Positions 25,984-35,852 are shown, numbered from the stretch's first letter. The stretch: 64,000 nt of DNA from Vibrio ostreae (GCF_019226825.1 NZ_CP076643.1:806001-870000), one strand, 5' to 3'. Program-made: numbers and translations. The notes: generated from the sequence alone by a model not told the origin.

Positions 25984-27177
25984 ATGGATAAAAATTATCG
26001 AATCTCTTTACTATTTAATGCCAATAAAGTTTATGACCGGCAAATTATGGAGGGTATCGGCGAATATTTACACGCATCGCAAACCCATTGGGACATTTTT
26101 GTTGAAGAAGATTTCACCACCAATATTGATCATTTCCGTGCCTGGCGCGGTGATGGTGTGATTGCCGATTTTGATAATCCGGCGATCGAGTCACTGCTCA
26201 AGGACTCAGGGATCCCGGTGGTCGGTATTGGTGGCTCTTACAAAGATGAACAGCAATACCCGGATGTGCCTTATGTGGCGACGGACAACTGCGCGCTGGT
26301 GGAGATGGCGTTTAATCATCTCAGGGATAAGGGAATTGAGAAGTTTGCCTTTTACGGTATTCCCCATGAATCCTGGGAGCGCTGGGCTTCAGAGCGGGAA
26401 AGTGCGTTTGTTAATCTGGCGACACAAAATGATTATTTTCATTCAGTCTATCGTGGCAATAAGACCAACCCGCTCAGCTGGCAATATGACATGAACCGTC
26501 TGGCGGATTGGCTGCAACGGTTGCCTAATCCGATTGGGATCATTGCGGTGACAGACGCAAGAGCGAGACATATTTTGCAAGCGTGTGATTCTTTGGGGTT
26601 AATGGTGCCGGACCGCATTGCTGTTGTCGGTATCGACAACGAAGAGATGACGCGCTATCTGACCCGGGTGTCACTGAGCTCGGTTGGGCAGGGTTGTAAA
26701 TCGATGGGCTACACTGCGGCCAAGATGTTGCACCGTTTGCTGAATAAGAAGGAGCAGGGCGAGCCGCTCACTATCAACCCTGCGCGGGTGTTAATCCCGC
26801 CAACTAAGGTGTTTGAACGGGAAAGTTCGGACTTTCAGGCTCTGAACGACCCCTACGTGATTCAGGCTCTGCACTTTATCCGTCATAACGCCTGTAGAGG
26901 CATCAAAGTCGAGCAGGTACTGCATCATGTCGGTATCTCCCGTTCCAACCTGGAAGCGCGTTTTCGCCAGGAGCGCGGTTACTCGATTCATAATGAAATT
27001 CATGAAGCAAAATTAGAACGAGCAAAAAGTTTATTGATTTCCACCGAATTGCCGATTGCAGAAATCGCTCAGGCATGTGGTTATCCATCATTGCAATATA
27101 TGTATTCTGTATTCAAGAAAGCGTTTGGTAAAACGCCCAAAGAATATCGCTTGAGCGGAAGTGAAGAAAATAATTAA
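25984..27177 (+). CDS. xylR: Xylose operon activator XylR
   Basis: 397 residues from the ATG at 25984 (opening MDKNYRISLLFNANKVYDRQ), which aligns with the E. coli XylR start; the frame begins seven codons earlier. Periplasmic-binding-protein-like sugar domain (DGVIADFDNPAIESLL, VTDARARHILQACDSLG, VGIDNEEMTRYL) at about 1-275, then an AraC-type DNA-binding domain (GIKVEQVLHHVGISRSNLEARF, CGYPSLQYMYSVFKKAFG). Activates xylA and transport genes with D-xylose. Confidence 0.95.
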   Translation: MDKNYRISLLFNANKVYDRQIMEGIGEYLHASQTHWDIFVEEDFTTNIDHFRAWRGDGVIADFDNPAIESLLKDSGIPVVGIGGSYKDEQQYPDVPYVATDNCALVEMAFNHLRDKGIEKFAFYGIPHESWERWASERESAFVNLATQNDYFHSVYRGNKTNPLSWQYDMNRLADWLQRLPNPIGIIAVTDARARHILQACDSLGLMVPDRIAVVGIDNEEMTRYLTRVSLSSVGQGCKSMGYTAAKMLHRLLNKKEQGEPLTINPARVLIPPTKVFERESSDFQALNDPYVIQALHFIRHNACRGIKVEQVLHHVGISRSNLEARFRQERGYSIHNEIHEAKLERAKSLLISTELPIAEIAQACGYPSLQYMYSVFKKAFGKTPKEYRLSGSEENN

Positions 27178-27197
27178 TTCCGATCACGAACGCTGCC

Positions 27198-27232
27198 AAT
27201 AAATAAGCCTGCAGATTGCAGGCTTATTTATT
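27198..27232. terminator. Bidirectional terminator between xylR and xylE
   Basis: Perfect 16-base arms aataaataagcctgca / tgcaggcttatttatt around GAT, between convergent genes; T-rich on the plus side (attgtttt). Confidence 0.9.
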
Positions 27233-27262
27233 ATTGTTTTAGATTTAGTAATTGTTTTAGGT

Positions 27263-28666
27263 TTAATGATTAGTAATCATTTTCTCTTCAGCGGATTTGG
27301 CAGATTTCTCCCATAACTCTTCCAGTTCTTCAAGCGATTTACCTTTGGTTTCAGGTACCCACTTGTAGATAAAGTAAATGGTAAAGATCCCCATCACGCC
27401 GTATAACCAGAACGGGAAGCCACCGTTAAAGGTTTGGTAAACGCTGCTTTGTGGATCGTTCATCATAGGGAAAGTCTGCGAGACCACAAAGTTCGCGGCC
27501 CACTGAGCAAACACGGCGATGGATAACGCTTTAGAACGAATGCTGTTAGGGAAAATTTCTGACAGCAACACCCAGACCACAGGACCAAGTGACAGCGCAA
27601 ACGCGCCGATGTAGAGCAGCACGAAGATCAGCAGGTATCCGCCGATGGCGTTGAGATAAGCCGCGGTACCAATTGCAATCATACTGACCGCCATTAAGGC
27701 TGCACCCAGCATCATCAGCGGGCGGCGGCCGAATTTATCCACGGTCAGAATCGCAACCACGGTAAAGCCGAGGTTGACCGCACCCACCAGAATGGTTTGC
27801 AGTAATGCAATATCGATACTGGAGTTACTAAAGCCTTTCAGAATGGTCGGTGCGTAATAGAGGAATACGTTGATGCCGGTGACTTGCTGCAGCACACTGA
27901 GCATAATGCCGATCACCAGAACACCAAAGAATCCGCTGGCGACGATTGATGTGCTGTTGTGTTGTTTGAATGAAGACTGGATGTCCCGCCATTGGTGATC
28001 AACATCCGCACCATTACCGTTATTAAGAGCTTTGAGCAGTGAGTAAGCCTCATCGTTTCTGCCTCGCATCGCCAGCCAGCGCGGCGTTTCCGGTACAGTA
28101 AACAGCAGTAGCAGGAACAGACCCGCCGGAATGACCTCAGAAGCAAACATATAACGCCAGCCGGTGGTATTCAGCCAGGTTTCCGTGCCAATCAGAGCGA
28201 TACCGTAGTTAACGAAATAGACCACCAGCATACCAAAAATGATCGCGAACTGATTGCAGGCGACGAGGCCGCCACGCTTTTTCGGTGGGGCGACTTCAGC
28301 AATGTACATTGGCGAAACCATGGACGCGATACCGACACCGATCCCGCCGATAATACGGTAGACGACGAAGGTCCAGTAGCTTTCCGGAATCGCCGAACCG
28401 ACGGCTGAGATCAGAAACAGCAAGGCAGCGATTTTCAATGCGCCACGCCGGCCGTAACGGCTACTGAAATCACCGGCGACAATCGCACCAAGCACACAGC
28501 CGATCAGAGCTGAAGAGGCGGCAAAGCCAAGTTCAGCGGGGGTGAGTTGAAAATAGGATTGCAGCGCTTCGGTTGCTCCGGATATGACGGCGGTGTCATA
28601 ACCAAATAACAGCCCGCCGAGTGCTACCACCAGCGTCAGGCGCAGCACGTTGACTTTATTATTCAT
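27263..28666 (-). CDS. xylE: D-xylose:H+ symporter, XylE-like MFS sugar porter
   Basis: 467 residues, twelve helices. Sugar porter signatures: GGLLFGYDTAVISGA at 17-31, RYGRRGALK, PETPRWLAMRGR, QQVTGINVFLYYAP, DKFGRRPL and PETKGKSLEELEELW at the C-terminus. Very similar to E. coli XylE along its length, including SALIGCVLGA and NQFAIIFGMLVVYFVNY. Divergent from xylA and within a xylose gene set, so xylose import is the likely function. Confidence 0.93.
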   Translation of the reverse strand: MNNKVNVLRLTLVVALGGLLFGYDTAVISGATEALQSYFQLTPAELGFAASSALIGCVLGAIVAGDFSSRYGRRGALKIAALLFLISAVGSAIPESYWTFVVYRIIGGIGVGIASMVSPMYIAEVAPPKKRGGLVACNQFAIIFGMLVVYFVNYGIALIGTETWLNTTGWRYMFASEVIPAGLFLLLLFTVPETPRWLAMRGRNDEAYSLLKALNNGNGADVDHQWRDIQSSFKQHNSTSIVASGFFGVLVIGIMLSVLQQVTGINVFLYYAPTILKGFSNSSIDIALLQTILVGAVNLGFTVVAILTVDKFGRRPLMMLGAALMAVSMIAIGTAAYLNAIGGYLLIFVLLYIGAFALSLGPVVWVLLSEIFPNSIRSKALSIAVFAQWAANFVVSQTFPMMNDPQSSVYQTFNGGFPFWLYGVMGIFTIYFIYKWVPETKGKSLEELEELWEKSAKSAEEKMITNH

Positions 28667-28826
28667 GTTTATTCCTCGTTATATTTTTTGTAGGGCGCTA
28701 ATATTCTTGTCAGTAAATCCTGATAAATAAATTACGGAATAAATCATCATCGTTATGATATTTTGTAATTGTGATCTTAAAGTTACTTTTGAAATAACTT
28801 GTTGTTTTTATTGAATTGATTGGAAG

Positions 28827-28842
28827 TGTGTCGAGTCTCACA
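28827..28842. promoter_or_regulatory. CRP-like site in the xylE-xylA intergenic region
   Basis: TGTGT-cgagtc-TCACA matches the CRP consensus TGTGA-N6-TCACA at nine of ten positions. It lies about 150 bases from both divergent starts, as expected for catabolite control of xylose genes. The 326-base region is otherwise AT-rich and probably also holds XylR sites, which I could not fix. Confidence 0.65.
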
Positions 28843-28992
28843 GTTGAAAGATATCTGAATTAGGTTGTGAAAATTCGTAATTGAAGATTCTCTGTTATCA
28901 ATGAAAATAACCTTATTCCTGACATTTGATAGCTAGAAAGTTATTCAAATGCAATGGATTGACATACTCACTAAAATAACGAGAGCAAGATT

Positions 28993-30312
28993 ATGAATGA
29001 TTTTTTTCCTAATGTAGATTCAATCAAGTTTGAAGGCCCTGAATCCAATAACCCGCTGGCTTTCCGTCATTACAATCCTGATCAGATGGTGATGGGTAAA
29101 TCGATGAAAGACCATCTGCGTTTTGCCGCTTGTTACTGGCACAACTTTGTCTGGCCGGGCTCTGACGTATTTGGCAACGGTACCTTTGACCGCCCTTGGC
29201 AAAAAGCGGGCAGTGAGATGGAACTGGCAATGATGAAAGCCGACGTAGCGTTTGAATTCTACCAAAAACTTAACGTACCGTTTTACTGCTTCCACGATGT
29301 GGATGTGGCGCCGGAAGGCAACAGCATCAAAGAGTATGTCAATAACTTTGCTCGCATGGTCGATAAGCTGGAAGCCAAACAGCAGGAAAGTGGCGTCAAA
29401 TTACTATGGGGTACGGCGAATGCTTTCTCTAACCCTCGCTATATGGCGGGTGCAGGCACCAACCCGGACCCGAAAGTATTTGCTTATGCGGCAACTCAGA
29501 TCTTTAACGCGATGAATGCTACCCAGCGTCTGGGCGGTGAAAACTACGTATTGTGGGGCGGCCGTGAAGGTTACGAAACCCTGCTTAATACCGATTTACG
29601 TCAGGAACGTGAACAACTGGGTCGCCTGATGCAAATGGTGGTTGAGCATAAACATAAAATTGGTTTCAAAGGCACCATTCTGATTGAGCCTAAACCGCAG
29701 GAGCCGACCAAACACCAGTACGATTACGATACGGCAACCGTGTATGGCTTCCTGAAACAGTTTGGCCTGGAAAATGAAGTGAAGGTCAATATCGAAGCCA
29801 ACCACGCGACGCTGGCAGGTCACAGCTTCCAGCATGAAATCGCCACCGCAACATCGCTAGGTATCTTCGGTTCAGTTGATGCTAACCGCGGTGACCCGCA
29901 ACTGGGCTGGGATACTGACCAGTTCCCGAACAGTGTGGAAGAAAATACTCTGGTAATGTACGAAATTCTCAAATCAGGCGGTTTTACTACCGGTGGCCTG
30001 AACTTTGATGCGCGTCTGCGCCGTCCGTCTATCGACCCTGAAGATCTGTTCTACGGTCATATCGGTGGTATGGATACCATGGCGCTGGCTCTGAAAAAAG
30101 CGGCACGTATGCTGGAAGATGACAAGCTGGGCAAAAACATCGCGCAACGTTACGCTGGCTGGAATGAACCGCTGGGTAAAGCGATTCTGTCTGGCGATCA
30201 CAATCTGGAAACTCTGGCGAAATACGCGGTCGATAATGACCTGCAGCCACAGCGCGAGTCCGGTAAACAAGAGTATCTGGAAAACGTGGTTAACCATTAT
30301 ATTTTCGACTAA
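28993..30312 (+). CDS. xylA: Xylose isomerase
   Basis: 439 residues, one fewer than E. coli XylA. Class II isomerase: [32 protein letters not shown] with the catalytic His and Asp near residue 100, [31 protein letters not shown] with a metal-binding Glu, and [20 protein letters not shown]. Converts D-xylose to D-xylulose. AACGAGAGCAAG precedes the ATG. Its last six codons and stop are part of a 19 bp unit repeated three times. Confidence 0.96.
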   Translation: MNDFFPNVDSIKFEGPESNNPLAFRHYNPDQMVMGKSMKDHLRFAACYWHNFVWPGSDVFGNGTFDRPWQKAGSEMELAMMKADVAFEFYQKLNVPFYCFHDVDVAPEGNSIKEYVNNFARMVDKLEAKQQESGVKLLWGTANAFSNPRYMAGAGTNPDPKVFAYAATQIFNAMNATQRLGGENYVLWGGREGYETLLNTDLRQEREQLGRLMQMVVEHKHKIGFKGTILIEPKPQEPTKHQYDYDTATVYGFLKQFGLENEVKVNIEANHATLAGHSFQHEIATATSLGIFGSVDANRGDPQLGWDTDQFPNSVEENTLVMYEILKSGGFTTGGLNFDARLRRPSIDPEDLFYGHIGGMDTMALALKKAARMLEDDKLGKNIAQRYAGWNEPLGKAILSGDHNLETLAKYAVDNDLQPQRESGKQEYLENVVNHYIFD

Positions 30313-30347
30313 TCACTATATTTTCGATTAACCACTATATTTTCGAC
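30291..30347. repeat. Tandem 19 bp repeat x3 at the xylA 3' end
   Basis: taaccattatattttcgac, taatcactatattttcgat and taaccactatattttcgac follow each other (30291-30309, 30310-30328, 30329-30347). The first unit encodes the end of XylA; the stop codon TAA starts the second. Confidence 0.95.
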
Positions 30348-30439
30348 TAAACCCAAAGGGGGATGACCCCTGAGTTTAGCGCTGTCATTTCACTTCGTCT
30401 GTAGGGGACGGAAAGTTGGGTAGGGCAGAAATGACAGCG

Positions 30440-30499
30440 GTCGGGCTGGTCACAGGAACTGAATAAGATTCAGCCACCTGTGCCCAGCCCGACTTTTTT
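30440..30499 (+). terminator. Terminator downstream of xylA
   Basis: Long stem gtcgggctgg ... ccagcccgac with inner pairing cacagg / cctgtg and a further gaat...attc, followed by TTTTTT at 30494-30499. Confidence 0.85.
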
Positions 30500-30517
30500 G
30501 TGCCCGCAAATCTTGGC

Positions 30518-30573
30518 AGGACACACACCCAAATCGCCTGTGCGTGAGCGCTCTCTGAACAAGCGTGTGTCCT
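30518..30573. repeat. Inverted pair of ggacacac motifs
   Basis: aggacacac (30518-30526) and gtgtgtcct (30565-30573) are exact complements 38 bases apart. Same motif family as around the RAYT transposase gene at 49732. Confidence 0.7.
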
Positions 30574-30610
30574 TACTGCGCCCACCTCGTACCGTTCACG
30601 GTTTTTACCA

Positions 30611-31054
30611 TCAGGCGGCAGCCAGAGCGCGTTGAATTCTCGGGCGTACGATAAAGACCATGATCATGGCAATCAGGTAACCCAGTGGCAGCGCTTTGAG
30701 CAGAGTCAGCGCCCAGAAAGCAATGAACTGGCTGGCACTTTCTGCCTGTGACGTTGAAAGTACGGACATCAGGCTGATAATGGATTCCAGGCTCAGCGCA
30801 ATCAGACCACACAGAATGAGCTTACGGCCAAGAGGTTGAATATGCGGCAAGCGGCGTTCAACTAACTGAGCCAGTTTCATGATCAGCAGACCGGCAATCG
30901 GCAGGATCACGACCAGAGAGAATAAGAACGACTTCAGCCATTGGGTTGCGAATTCAGCATTCAGGCCGTGGTTAATGTAAGTAATGAAAGCAGAGATGCT
31001 TGCCACAATACAGACAGGAGCAGGCAAGGTAATAGCCAGTTTTTTAAGATTCAT
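30611..31054 (-). CDS. DUF2798 membrane protein
   Basis: 147 residues from ATG at 31054 (opening MNLKKLAITLPAPVCIVASI). Four hydrophobic helices at about 8-28, 38-60, 78-100 and 118-138, in the two-repeat layout of DUF2798 proteins. Function unknown. Divergent from a MarR regulator with only 68 bases between, containing two operator-like palindromes, so the regulator probably controls it. No Shine-Dalgarno is seen before this start. Confidence 0.8.
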   Translation of the reverse strand: MNLKKLAITLPAPVCIVASISAFITYINHGLNAEFATQWLKSFLFSLVVILPIAGLLIMKLAQLVERRLPHIQPLGRKLILCGLIALSLESIISLMSVLSTSQAESASQFIAFWALTLLKALPLGYLIAMIMVFIVRPRIQRALAAA

Positions 31055-31073
31055 ATGGTCGACGTGTTGGTTA

Positions 31074-31119
31074 GTTGATATAGTCAACCATATTAAAGCC
31101 ATTAGTTGACAATATCAAC
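31074..31119. promoter_or_regulatory. Two GTTGA-N5-TCAAC operators between DUF2798 and marR-like genes
   Basis: GTTGAtatagTCAAC at 31074-31088 and GTTGAcaataTCAAC at 31105-31119: the same palindrome with the same spacing, centres 31 bases apart (about three helical turns). MarR dimers bind sites of this kind, so autoregulation and control of the divergent gene are likely. Confidence 0.8.
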
Positions 31120-31122
31120 CAT

Positions 31123-31560
31123 ATGAATAGTAGTCCTATAGAACACCACATTGCCTATTTAACTCAGTGTATGCGTGAAAACATTACTCATGAACTTGAG
31201 CGACAAGGCGTTTTGCTACCGTTTTTTCAAAGTCTGGCACTGCACTATATTGCCACCCATCTTCCTTGCACTGCTCATGATGTTGCGATGGCGATCAAAA
31301 AGGATAAAGCGCAGGTAACCCGACTGATTAATGAACTGATCAAGCTGGAGTTAGTTGACAGGGAACAAAATCCGCACGATAAACGTGAGTTGATACTTTC
31401 ATTGACGGAGTCTGGCCAGACGTTAGCGCTGCAGATAAAAGAGGTGCGCCGCGTGGTATCGGCACGTATGACCGAGGGGCTGGATGATGAGCAGCAAGCG
31501 CAGATGCAGCAGTGGTTGGTCAGGATGATCGATAATTTGGCATGCCAACAGAGTCGGTAG
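31123..31560 (+). CDS. MarR-family transcriptional regulator
   Basis: 145 residues. Winged helix-turn-helix at about 45-110: LPCTAHDVAMAIKKDKAQVTRLINELIKLELVDREQNPHDKRE, with the wing DKRELILSLTESG. Helical N- and C-termini for dimerisation. The second operator ends three bases before the ATG and no ribosome binding site is visible, so either the mRNA is leaderless or translation starts at a later ATG such as the one opening MRENITHELE. Confidence 0.88.
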   Translation: MNSSPIEHHIAYLTQCMRENITHELERQGVLLPFFQSLALHYIATHLPCTAHDVAMAIKKDKAQVTRLINELIKLELVDREQNPHDKRELILSLTESGQTLALQIKEVRRVVSARMTEGLDDEQQAQMQQWLVRMIDNLACQQSR

Positions 31561-31721
31561 AAGAGTTCAACAAACGATTGAATTTATTCGTGATATCTAG
31601 TGCAATATAGTATAAAAACCAGATGGTCAGTGCTTGGAATTGGCTGCCCCCCACAGACAGCGTTTAAAGTGATAAACTTGCTGCTTAGTTTCACGACAAT
31701 CATACAGTTAGAGTCGTACTC

Positions 31722-32357
31722 ATGGTGAGAGAAAATATTTCGTTAAAGGGAGCTAAGGTCGAGGGCCTGAAGAAAACACGCACTAATGTCGAGCCTGGTA
31801 CCCGGCGGCGTAAAAAATTTGAAGACAAAAGACAATTTATTCTTGAAACCGCATTGTCAGTATTCTCAAAATTTGGTTTTCATGGTACCACCATGGAGCA
31901 AATTGCTACGGCGGCAGATATCTCCAAAACCAACCTGTTTTACTATTTCAAAAGTAAAGAGGCACTTTATCTGACCATTCTGGAGAATATTCTCAATGAC
32001 TGGCTAGCGCCAATTGGTAGTTTTGAAGAACCGGATGATCCCAAAGCGGCGCTGGAAAAGTACATTCGTCTTAAGCTGGAGTTATCGCGTGATCAGCCGC
32101 AGGCTTCACGTCTGTTCTGCCTGGAAATTATCCAGGGCGCGCCGATCCTGAAAAATTACCTCTCCGGTCCGCTTAAACAGATAATGAGCGAAAAGTCGAA
32201 AGTGATTGAGCAGTGGATCAGCCAAGGCAAACTAAAGCCTATCGAGCCTGCCCAACTGATCTTTATCATCTGGTCTACGACCCAGCACTACGCTGATTTC
32301 AGCGTTCAGGTGAAAGCGATTACCGGTAAAGATCTTAATAACAAAGAATTTTTTTGA
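31722..32357 (+). CDS. rutR: RutR-like TetR-family regulator, C-terminus frameshifted
   Basis: 211 residues. TetR helix-turn-helix (LSVFSKFGFHGTTMEQIATAADISKTNLFYYFKSKEALY) at about 43-80, then the RutR-type ligand domain: KYIRLKLELSRDQPQASRLFCLEI, STQHYADFSVQV. RutR senses uracil and thymine. The frame ends in NKEFF-stop at a run of seven T (32349-32355). Removing one T continues the frame as EETCQTIQGVVLGGLF and stops at 32403-32405, which aligns with the last helix of E. coli RutR. So the last 16 or so residues are lost unless slippage or a sequencing error is involved. Start may be a later codon. Confidence 0.85.
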   Translation: MVRENISLKGAKVEGLKKTRTNVEPGTRRRKKFEDKRQFILETALSVFSKFGFHGTTMEQIATAADISKTNLFYYFKSKEALYLTILENILNDWLAPIGSFEEPDDPKAALEKYIRLKLELSRDQPQASRLFCLEIIQGAPILKNYLSGPLKQIMSEKSKVIEQWISQGKLKPIEPAQLIFIIWSTTQHYADFSVQVKAITGKDLNNKEFF

Positions 32358-32450
32358 GGAGACCTGCCAGACCATTCAGGGAGTGGTATTGGGCGGTCTT
32401 TTCTGACTTTTATCCATTCTGAATCTCTTAATCATCCTAAATTGTGATTT

Positions 32451-32475
32451 GGCGCGTCATCTGACGCGCCTTTTT
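32451..32475 (+). terminator. Terminator downstream of rutR
   Basis: ggcgcgtca / tgacgcgcc with a two-base loop followed by TTTTT. Confidence 0.9.
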
Positions 32476-32624
32476 CTTTCCTGCATAGCTGTTTGTTGTA
32501 CCGCTTCAGCCTCTTTGTCTCGTTTCTGCCTGCATCCTTACCTGTTCTCTATTTGTCCGTTTTAGCATCGCTTTGAACAAAAAACGCGCACTCAATTAGT
32601 GCTATTGCACCATTTTTATTGCAA

Positions 32625-32650
32625 TAAAACAGACCAAGTGGTCTGTTTTA
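32625..32650. promoter_or_regulatory. RutR operator of the rut operon
   Basis: Perfect palindrome with arms taaaacagacca and tggtctgtttta around AG. The core GACCA-N2-TGGTC matches the known E. coli RutR box TTGACCAnnTGGTCAA. It is 115 bases before the rutA start, so RutR repression relieved by uracil or thymine is expected. Confidence 0.88.
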
Positions 32651-32765
32651 GAGTGAATGGTTTGATTTAACTCATTGTTATATAAGTTAAATTAACTTTT
32701 GGCATAAAGTTTGATTAGGATCAATGCGAAGAATCGTTAAATGCATGTCGAAAAAAGGAGTTTAT

Positions 32766-33857
32766 ATGCAGATTGGAGTATTCATTCCCATTGGCAATAA
32801 CGGCTGGCTGATTTCAGAAAATGCCCCGCAATACATGCCAACCTTCGAGTTAAACAAAGAGATTGTGCTGCGCGCAGAACATTACGGATTAGATTTCGCG
32901 CTATCCATGATTAAATTGCGCGGTTTTGGCGGTAAAACTGAATTCTGGGAACACAACCTGGAATCCTTCACCCTGATGGCAGGTCTGGCGGCAGTGACCT
33001 CAAAAATTAAGCTGTTCGCCACCGCAGCAACTTTAACCCTGCCACCTGCCATTACCGCGCGTATGGCATCGACGATTGATTCCATTTCCAACGGCCGTTT
33101 TGGCGTTAACCTGGTGACAGGCTGGCAAAAGCCGGAGTACACCCAGATGGGGCTGTGGCCGGGCGATGAGTTTTTCGCGTCACGCTATGACTATCTGTCG
33201 GAATACGCTCAGGTATTACGTGATTTGTGGGACGAGGGGGTTTCTGATCTGAAAGGTGATTACTTCACCATGCAAGATTGTCGTTTGAGTCCGCGTCCGC
33301 AAGATACGATGAAAATTATCTGTGCCGGTTCCAGTGATGCCGGGATGGCATTTTCGGCCCAATATGCCGATCACAACTTCGTATTTGGCAAAGGCGTGAA
33401 TACGCCGAAAGCCTTTGCGCTAGCCGCTGATCGCCTGCTTGAAGCGACACAAAAAACGCAGCGTGATGTGAGCTCGTTTGTGCTGTTTATGGTCATCGCC
33501 GACGAAAGCGATGAAGCGGCCCGGGCGAAATGGGAAAGCTATAAAGAGGGCAAAGACGTCGAAGCGCTCAAATGGCTGGGTGACCAGGCGGCTAAAGACA
33601 AAACGTCGGGCTCGGATACCAACGTGCGCCAAATGTCGGATCCGACATCAGCGGTCAACATCAATATGGGCACGCTGGTGGGCTCTTACGAAAAGGTGGC
33701 CAGGATGCTCGATGAAGTGGCCGAAGTTGAAGGCACTGGCGGTGTGCTGCTGACATTCGATGACTTTATCTCCGGTGTGACGGCATTCGGTGAGCGTATT
33801 CAGCCGCTGATGAAAACCCGTCAACACATTGGTTACCAGGGAGAGTACGCAGCATGA
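32766..33857 (+). CDS. rutA: Pyrimidine oxygenase RutA
   Basis: 363 residues from ATG at 32766 (opening [17 protein letters not shown]) with AAAAGGAG upstream; an earlier in-frame ATG at 32724 adds 14 residues not needed. Flavin-dependent luciferase-like monooxygenase that opens the uracil ring to ureidoacrylate peracid. Strongly conserved with E. coli Rut[58 protein letters not shown]. First gene of rutABCDEF; overlaps rutB by four bases. Confidence 0.96.
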   Translation: MQIGVFIPIGNNGWLISENAPQYMPTFELNKEIVLRAEHYGLDFALSMIKLRGFGGKTEFWEHNLESFTLMAGLAAVTSKIKLFATAATLTLPPAITARMASTIDSISNGRFGVNLVTGWQKPEYTQMGLWPGDEFFASRYDYLSEYAQVLRDLWDEGVSDLKGDYFTMQDCRLSPRPQDTMKIICAGSSDAGMAFSAQYADHNFVFGKGVNTPKAFALAADRLLEATQKTQRDVSSFVLFMVIADESDEAARAKWESYKEGKDVEALKWLGDQAAKDKTSGSDTNVRQMSDPTSAVNINMGTLVGSYEKVARMLDEVAEVEGTGGVLLTFDDFISGVTAFGERIQPLMKTRQHIGYQGEYAA

Positions 33858-34576
33858 GTCATGACGCGATTTCCGGCTACACACTCAATCACACCGATTC
33901 TCCCTTGGTGGTCAAAGCCGAGCCTGAAGCCTTAGCGATTAAACCGAGTGAAACTGCGCTGATTGTGGTGGATATGCAAAACGCCTATGCCAGTCAGCAA
34001 GGCTATCTCGATCTGGCCGGATTTGATGTTTCCGCCACCGGCCCGGTGATTGAAAACATTAACCGTGCGATTGCGTTGTCCCGTCAGGCAGGCATGCAGA
34101 TCGTGTTTCTGCAAAATGGCTGGGATGCCGATTATGTCGAGGCGGGTGGCGCAGGTTCACCGAACTGGCATAAATCCAATGCGCTGAAAACCATGCGCAG
34201 TAAGCCGGAGTTATCCGGTCGGTTTCTGGCCAAAGGTGGCTGGGATTATGCCCTGGTGGATGAGATTGTTCCGCAAGAAGGAGACTGGATAATCCCTAAA
34301 ACCCGTTACAGCGGTTTCTTCAATACGAACCTCGACACCATGCTGCGCGCACGTGGGATCCGTAACTTAGTGTTTACTGGTATCGCCACCAACGTGTGTG
34401 TTGAATCGACCCTGCGCGACGGCTTTCATCTCGAATATTTCGGCCTGGTTTTATCGGATGCGACCCATCCGGCAGGCCCGCTGGCGGCGCATGAGGCCGC
34501 GCTGTTCAATATCCGTACTTTTTTTGGCTGGGTTTCCAATCTGGAAGATTACGCCCAGGCTCTGGCAAATAAATAA
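33854..34576 (+). CDS. rutB: Ureidoacrylate amidohydrolase RutB
   Basis: 240 residues. Isochorismatase-like cysteine hydrolase: catalytic Asp in [14 protein letters not shown] near residue 38, Lys in [14 protein letters not shown], Cys in [14 protein letters not shown]. Releases carbamate and gives aminoacrylate or its peracid. ATGA overlap with rutA. Confidence 0.95.
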   Translation: MSHDAISGYTLNHTDSPLVVKAEPEALAIKPSETALIVVDMQNAYASQQGYLDLAGFDVSATGPVIENINRAIALSRQAGMQIVFLQNGWDADYVEAGGAGSPNWHKSNALKTMRSKPELSGRFLAKGGWDYALVDEIVPQEGDWIIPKTRYSGFFNTNLDTMLRARGIRNLVFTGIATNVCVESTLRDGFHLEYFGLVLSDATHPAGPLAAHEAALFNIRTFFGWVSNLEDYAQALANK

Positions 34577-34587
34577 AGGAGATTATT

Positions 34588-34977
34588 ATGCCTAAACAAA
34601 TAGTTGTCCCTGAAGGAACCGGTACCCCTCTTGCCCCGTATTCCCCGGGTACTCAAGCCGATGGAGTGGTGTATGTATCCGGCACACTACCGTTTGACCA
34701 CGACAACAATGTGGTGTTTCCCGGCGATGCGGCGGCGCAGACCCGTCATGTTCTCAACACCATTAAAGACGTAGTGGAAGAAGCAGGCGGCACCATGGCT
34801 GATGTGACGTTCAACATGATTATGATCCGAGACTGGAAGGACTACGCGATGATTAATGCGGTGTACGCGGATTTCTTCCCGGGCGATAAACCGGCGCGTT
34901 ATTGCATTCAGTGTGGCCTGGTGAAAGAAGAAGCCTTGATCGAGATAGCTTCGATTGCCCATGTTGGCCAGGCGTAA
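34588..34977 (+). CDS. rutC: RidA-family aminoacrylate deaminase RutC
   Basis: 129 residues, RidA/YjgF fold: [43 protein letters not shown] and the substrate-binding Arg in [12 protein letters not shown]. Thought to speed conversion of aminoacrylate (peracid) in the Rut pathway. AAAGGAG seven bases before ATG, eleven bases after rutB. Confidence 0.95.
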   Translation: MPKQIVVPEGTGTPLAPYSPGTQADGVVYVSGTLPFDHDNNVVFPGDAAAQTRHVLNTIKDVVEEAGGTMADVTFNMIMIRDWKDYAMINAVYADFFPGDKPARYCIQCGLVKEEALIEIASIAHVGQA

Positions 34978-35001
34978 ACGCACAGAGTGAGGTAGGGCAG
35001 C

Positions 35002-35766
35002 ATGTATTTTGAGATCCATGGCGATAATCACCCTGACACTGTTTTGCTCTCATCGGGTCTGGGCGGATCACACCACTACTGGGACAGTCTGATCCCTGAG
35101 CTGGCAACGCGCTTCAGAGTGGTGGTGTACGACCAGTACGGAACCGGCAACAGCGATGGTGCAATTGGTGAAGGTTACAGTGTCACAGATATGGCGCAGG
35201 AAGTGAATGCGTTGCTGAGCACCACTAAAACGCAGCAAGTCCATTTTATTGGCCATGCATTGGGCGGTTTGATCGGCTTGCAACTGGCGCTCGATGCCCC
35301 GCACAAAGTGGCCAGTCTGCTGCTGATCAACAGTTGGGAGAAAACCGATGACCATACCCGGCTCTGTTTTGAGATAAGAAAGCGTTTATTGCATGAGTCC
35401 GGAGTTGAGATGTTTGTTAAAGCCCAGCCGCTGTTTTTATACCCGGCGCAATGGATCAAACAGCATGCTGCACTACTGAGTGAAGAGGCGCAAAAAATGG
35501 CCGCCGCCTTTGCGGATACTTCTAATTTACTCAGACGAATAACAGCTATTGAGCAATTTGATCTCTCCGGGCAGTTGCACAATATACGCTGCCCGACCGG
35601 TATTATTGCCAGTCGTGATGATTTATTAGTGCCTTATTCTTGTTCGGAGCAATTAAATCAGGCTATTCCCGATTCATATTTATATTTTATGCCGTATGGC
35701 GGGCATGCCTGTAATATTACAGAGCCGGAAGAATTCAGACAGATACTCGATCACTTTTACAGTTAA
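35002..35766 (+). CDS. rutD: Putative aminoacrylate hydrolase RutD
   Basis: 254 residues, alpha/beta hydrolase fold: SSGLGGSHHYWDSLIP oxyanion region, VVYDQYGTGNSDG, and nucleophile elbow GHALGGLIG in which Ala stands where Ser is usual. I recall the same GHALG in E. coli RutD, so this is not damage. PLFLYPAQW and MPYGGHACNITEPEEF are also shared. Promotes release of ammonia from aminoacrylate to give malonic semialdehyde. Confidence 0.93.
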   Translation: MYFEIHGDNHPDTVLLSSGLGGSHHYWDSLIPELATRFRVVVYDQYGTGNSDGAIGEGYSVTDMAQEVNALLSTTKTQQVHFIGHALGGLIGLQLALDAPHKVASLLLINSWEKTDDHTRLCFEIRKRLLHESGVEMFVKAQPLFLYPAQWIKQHAALLSEEAQKMAAAFADTSNLLRRITAIEQFDLSGQLHNIRCPTGIIASRDDLLVPYSCSEQLNQAIPDSYLYFMPYGGHACNITEPEEFRQILDHFYS

Positions 35767-35852
35767 ATTGATTAATAAAACTGACTAACCAAAAATAGTT
35801 ACGAATCAAAGATACTCACTAATCAAAAAATTTTATACGCAGGAGACAATAA

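Noticed and set aside
35002..35766. RutD lacking the catalytic Ser, considered as a mutation
   Set aside because: The Ala in GHALGG is, as I recall, also present in E. coli RutD, so it is a family feature.
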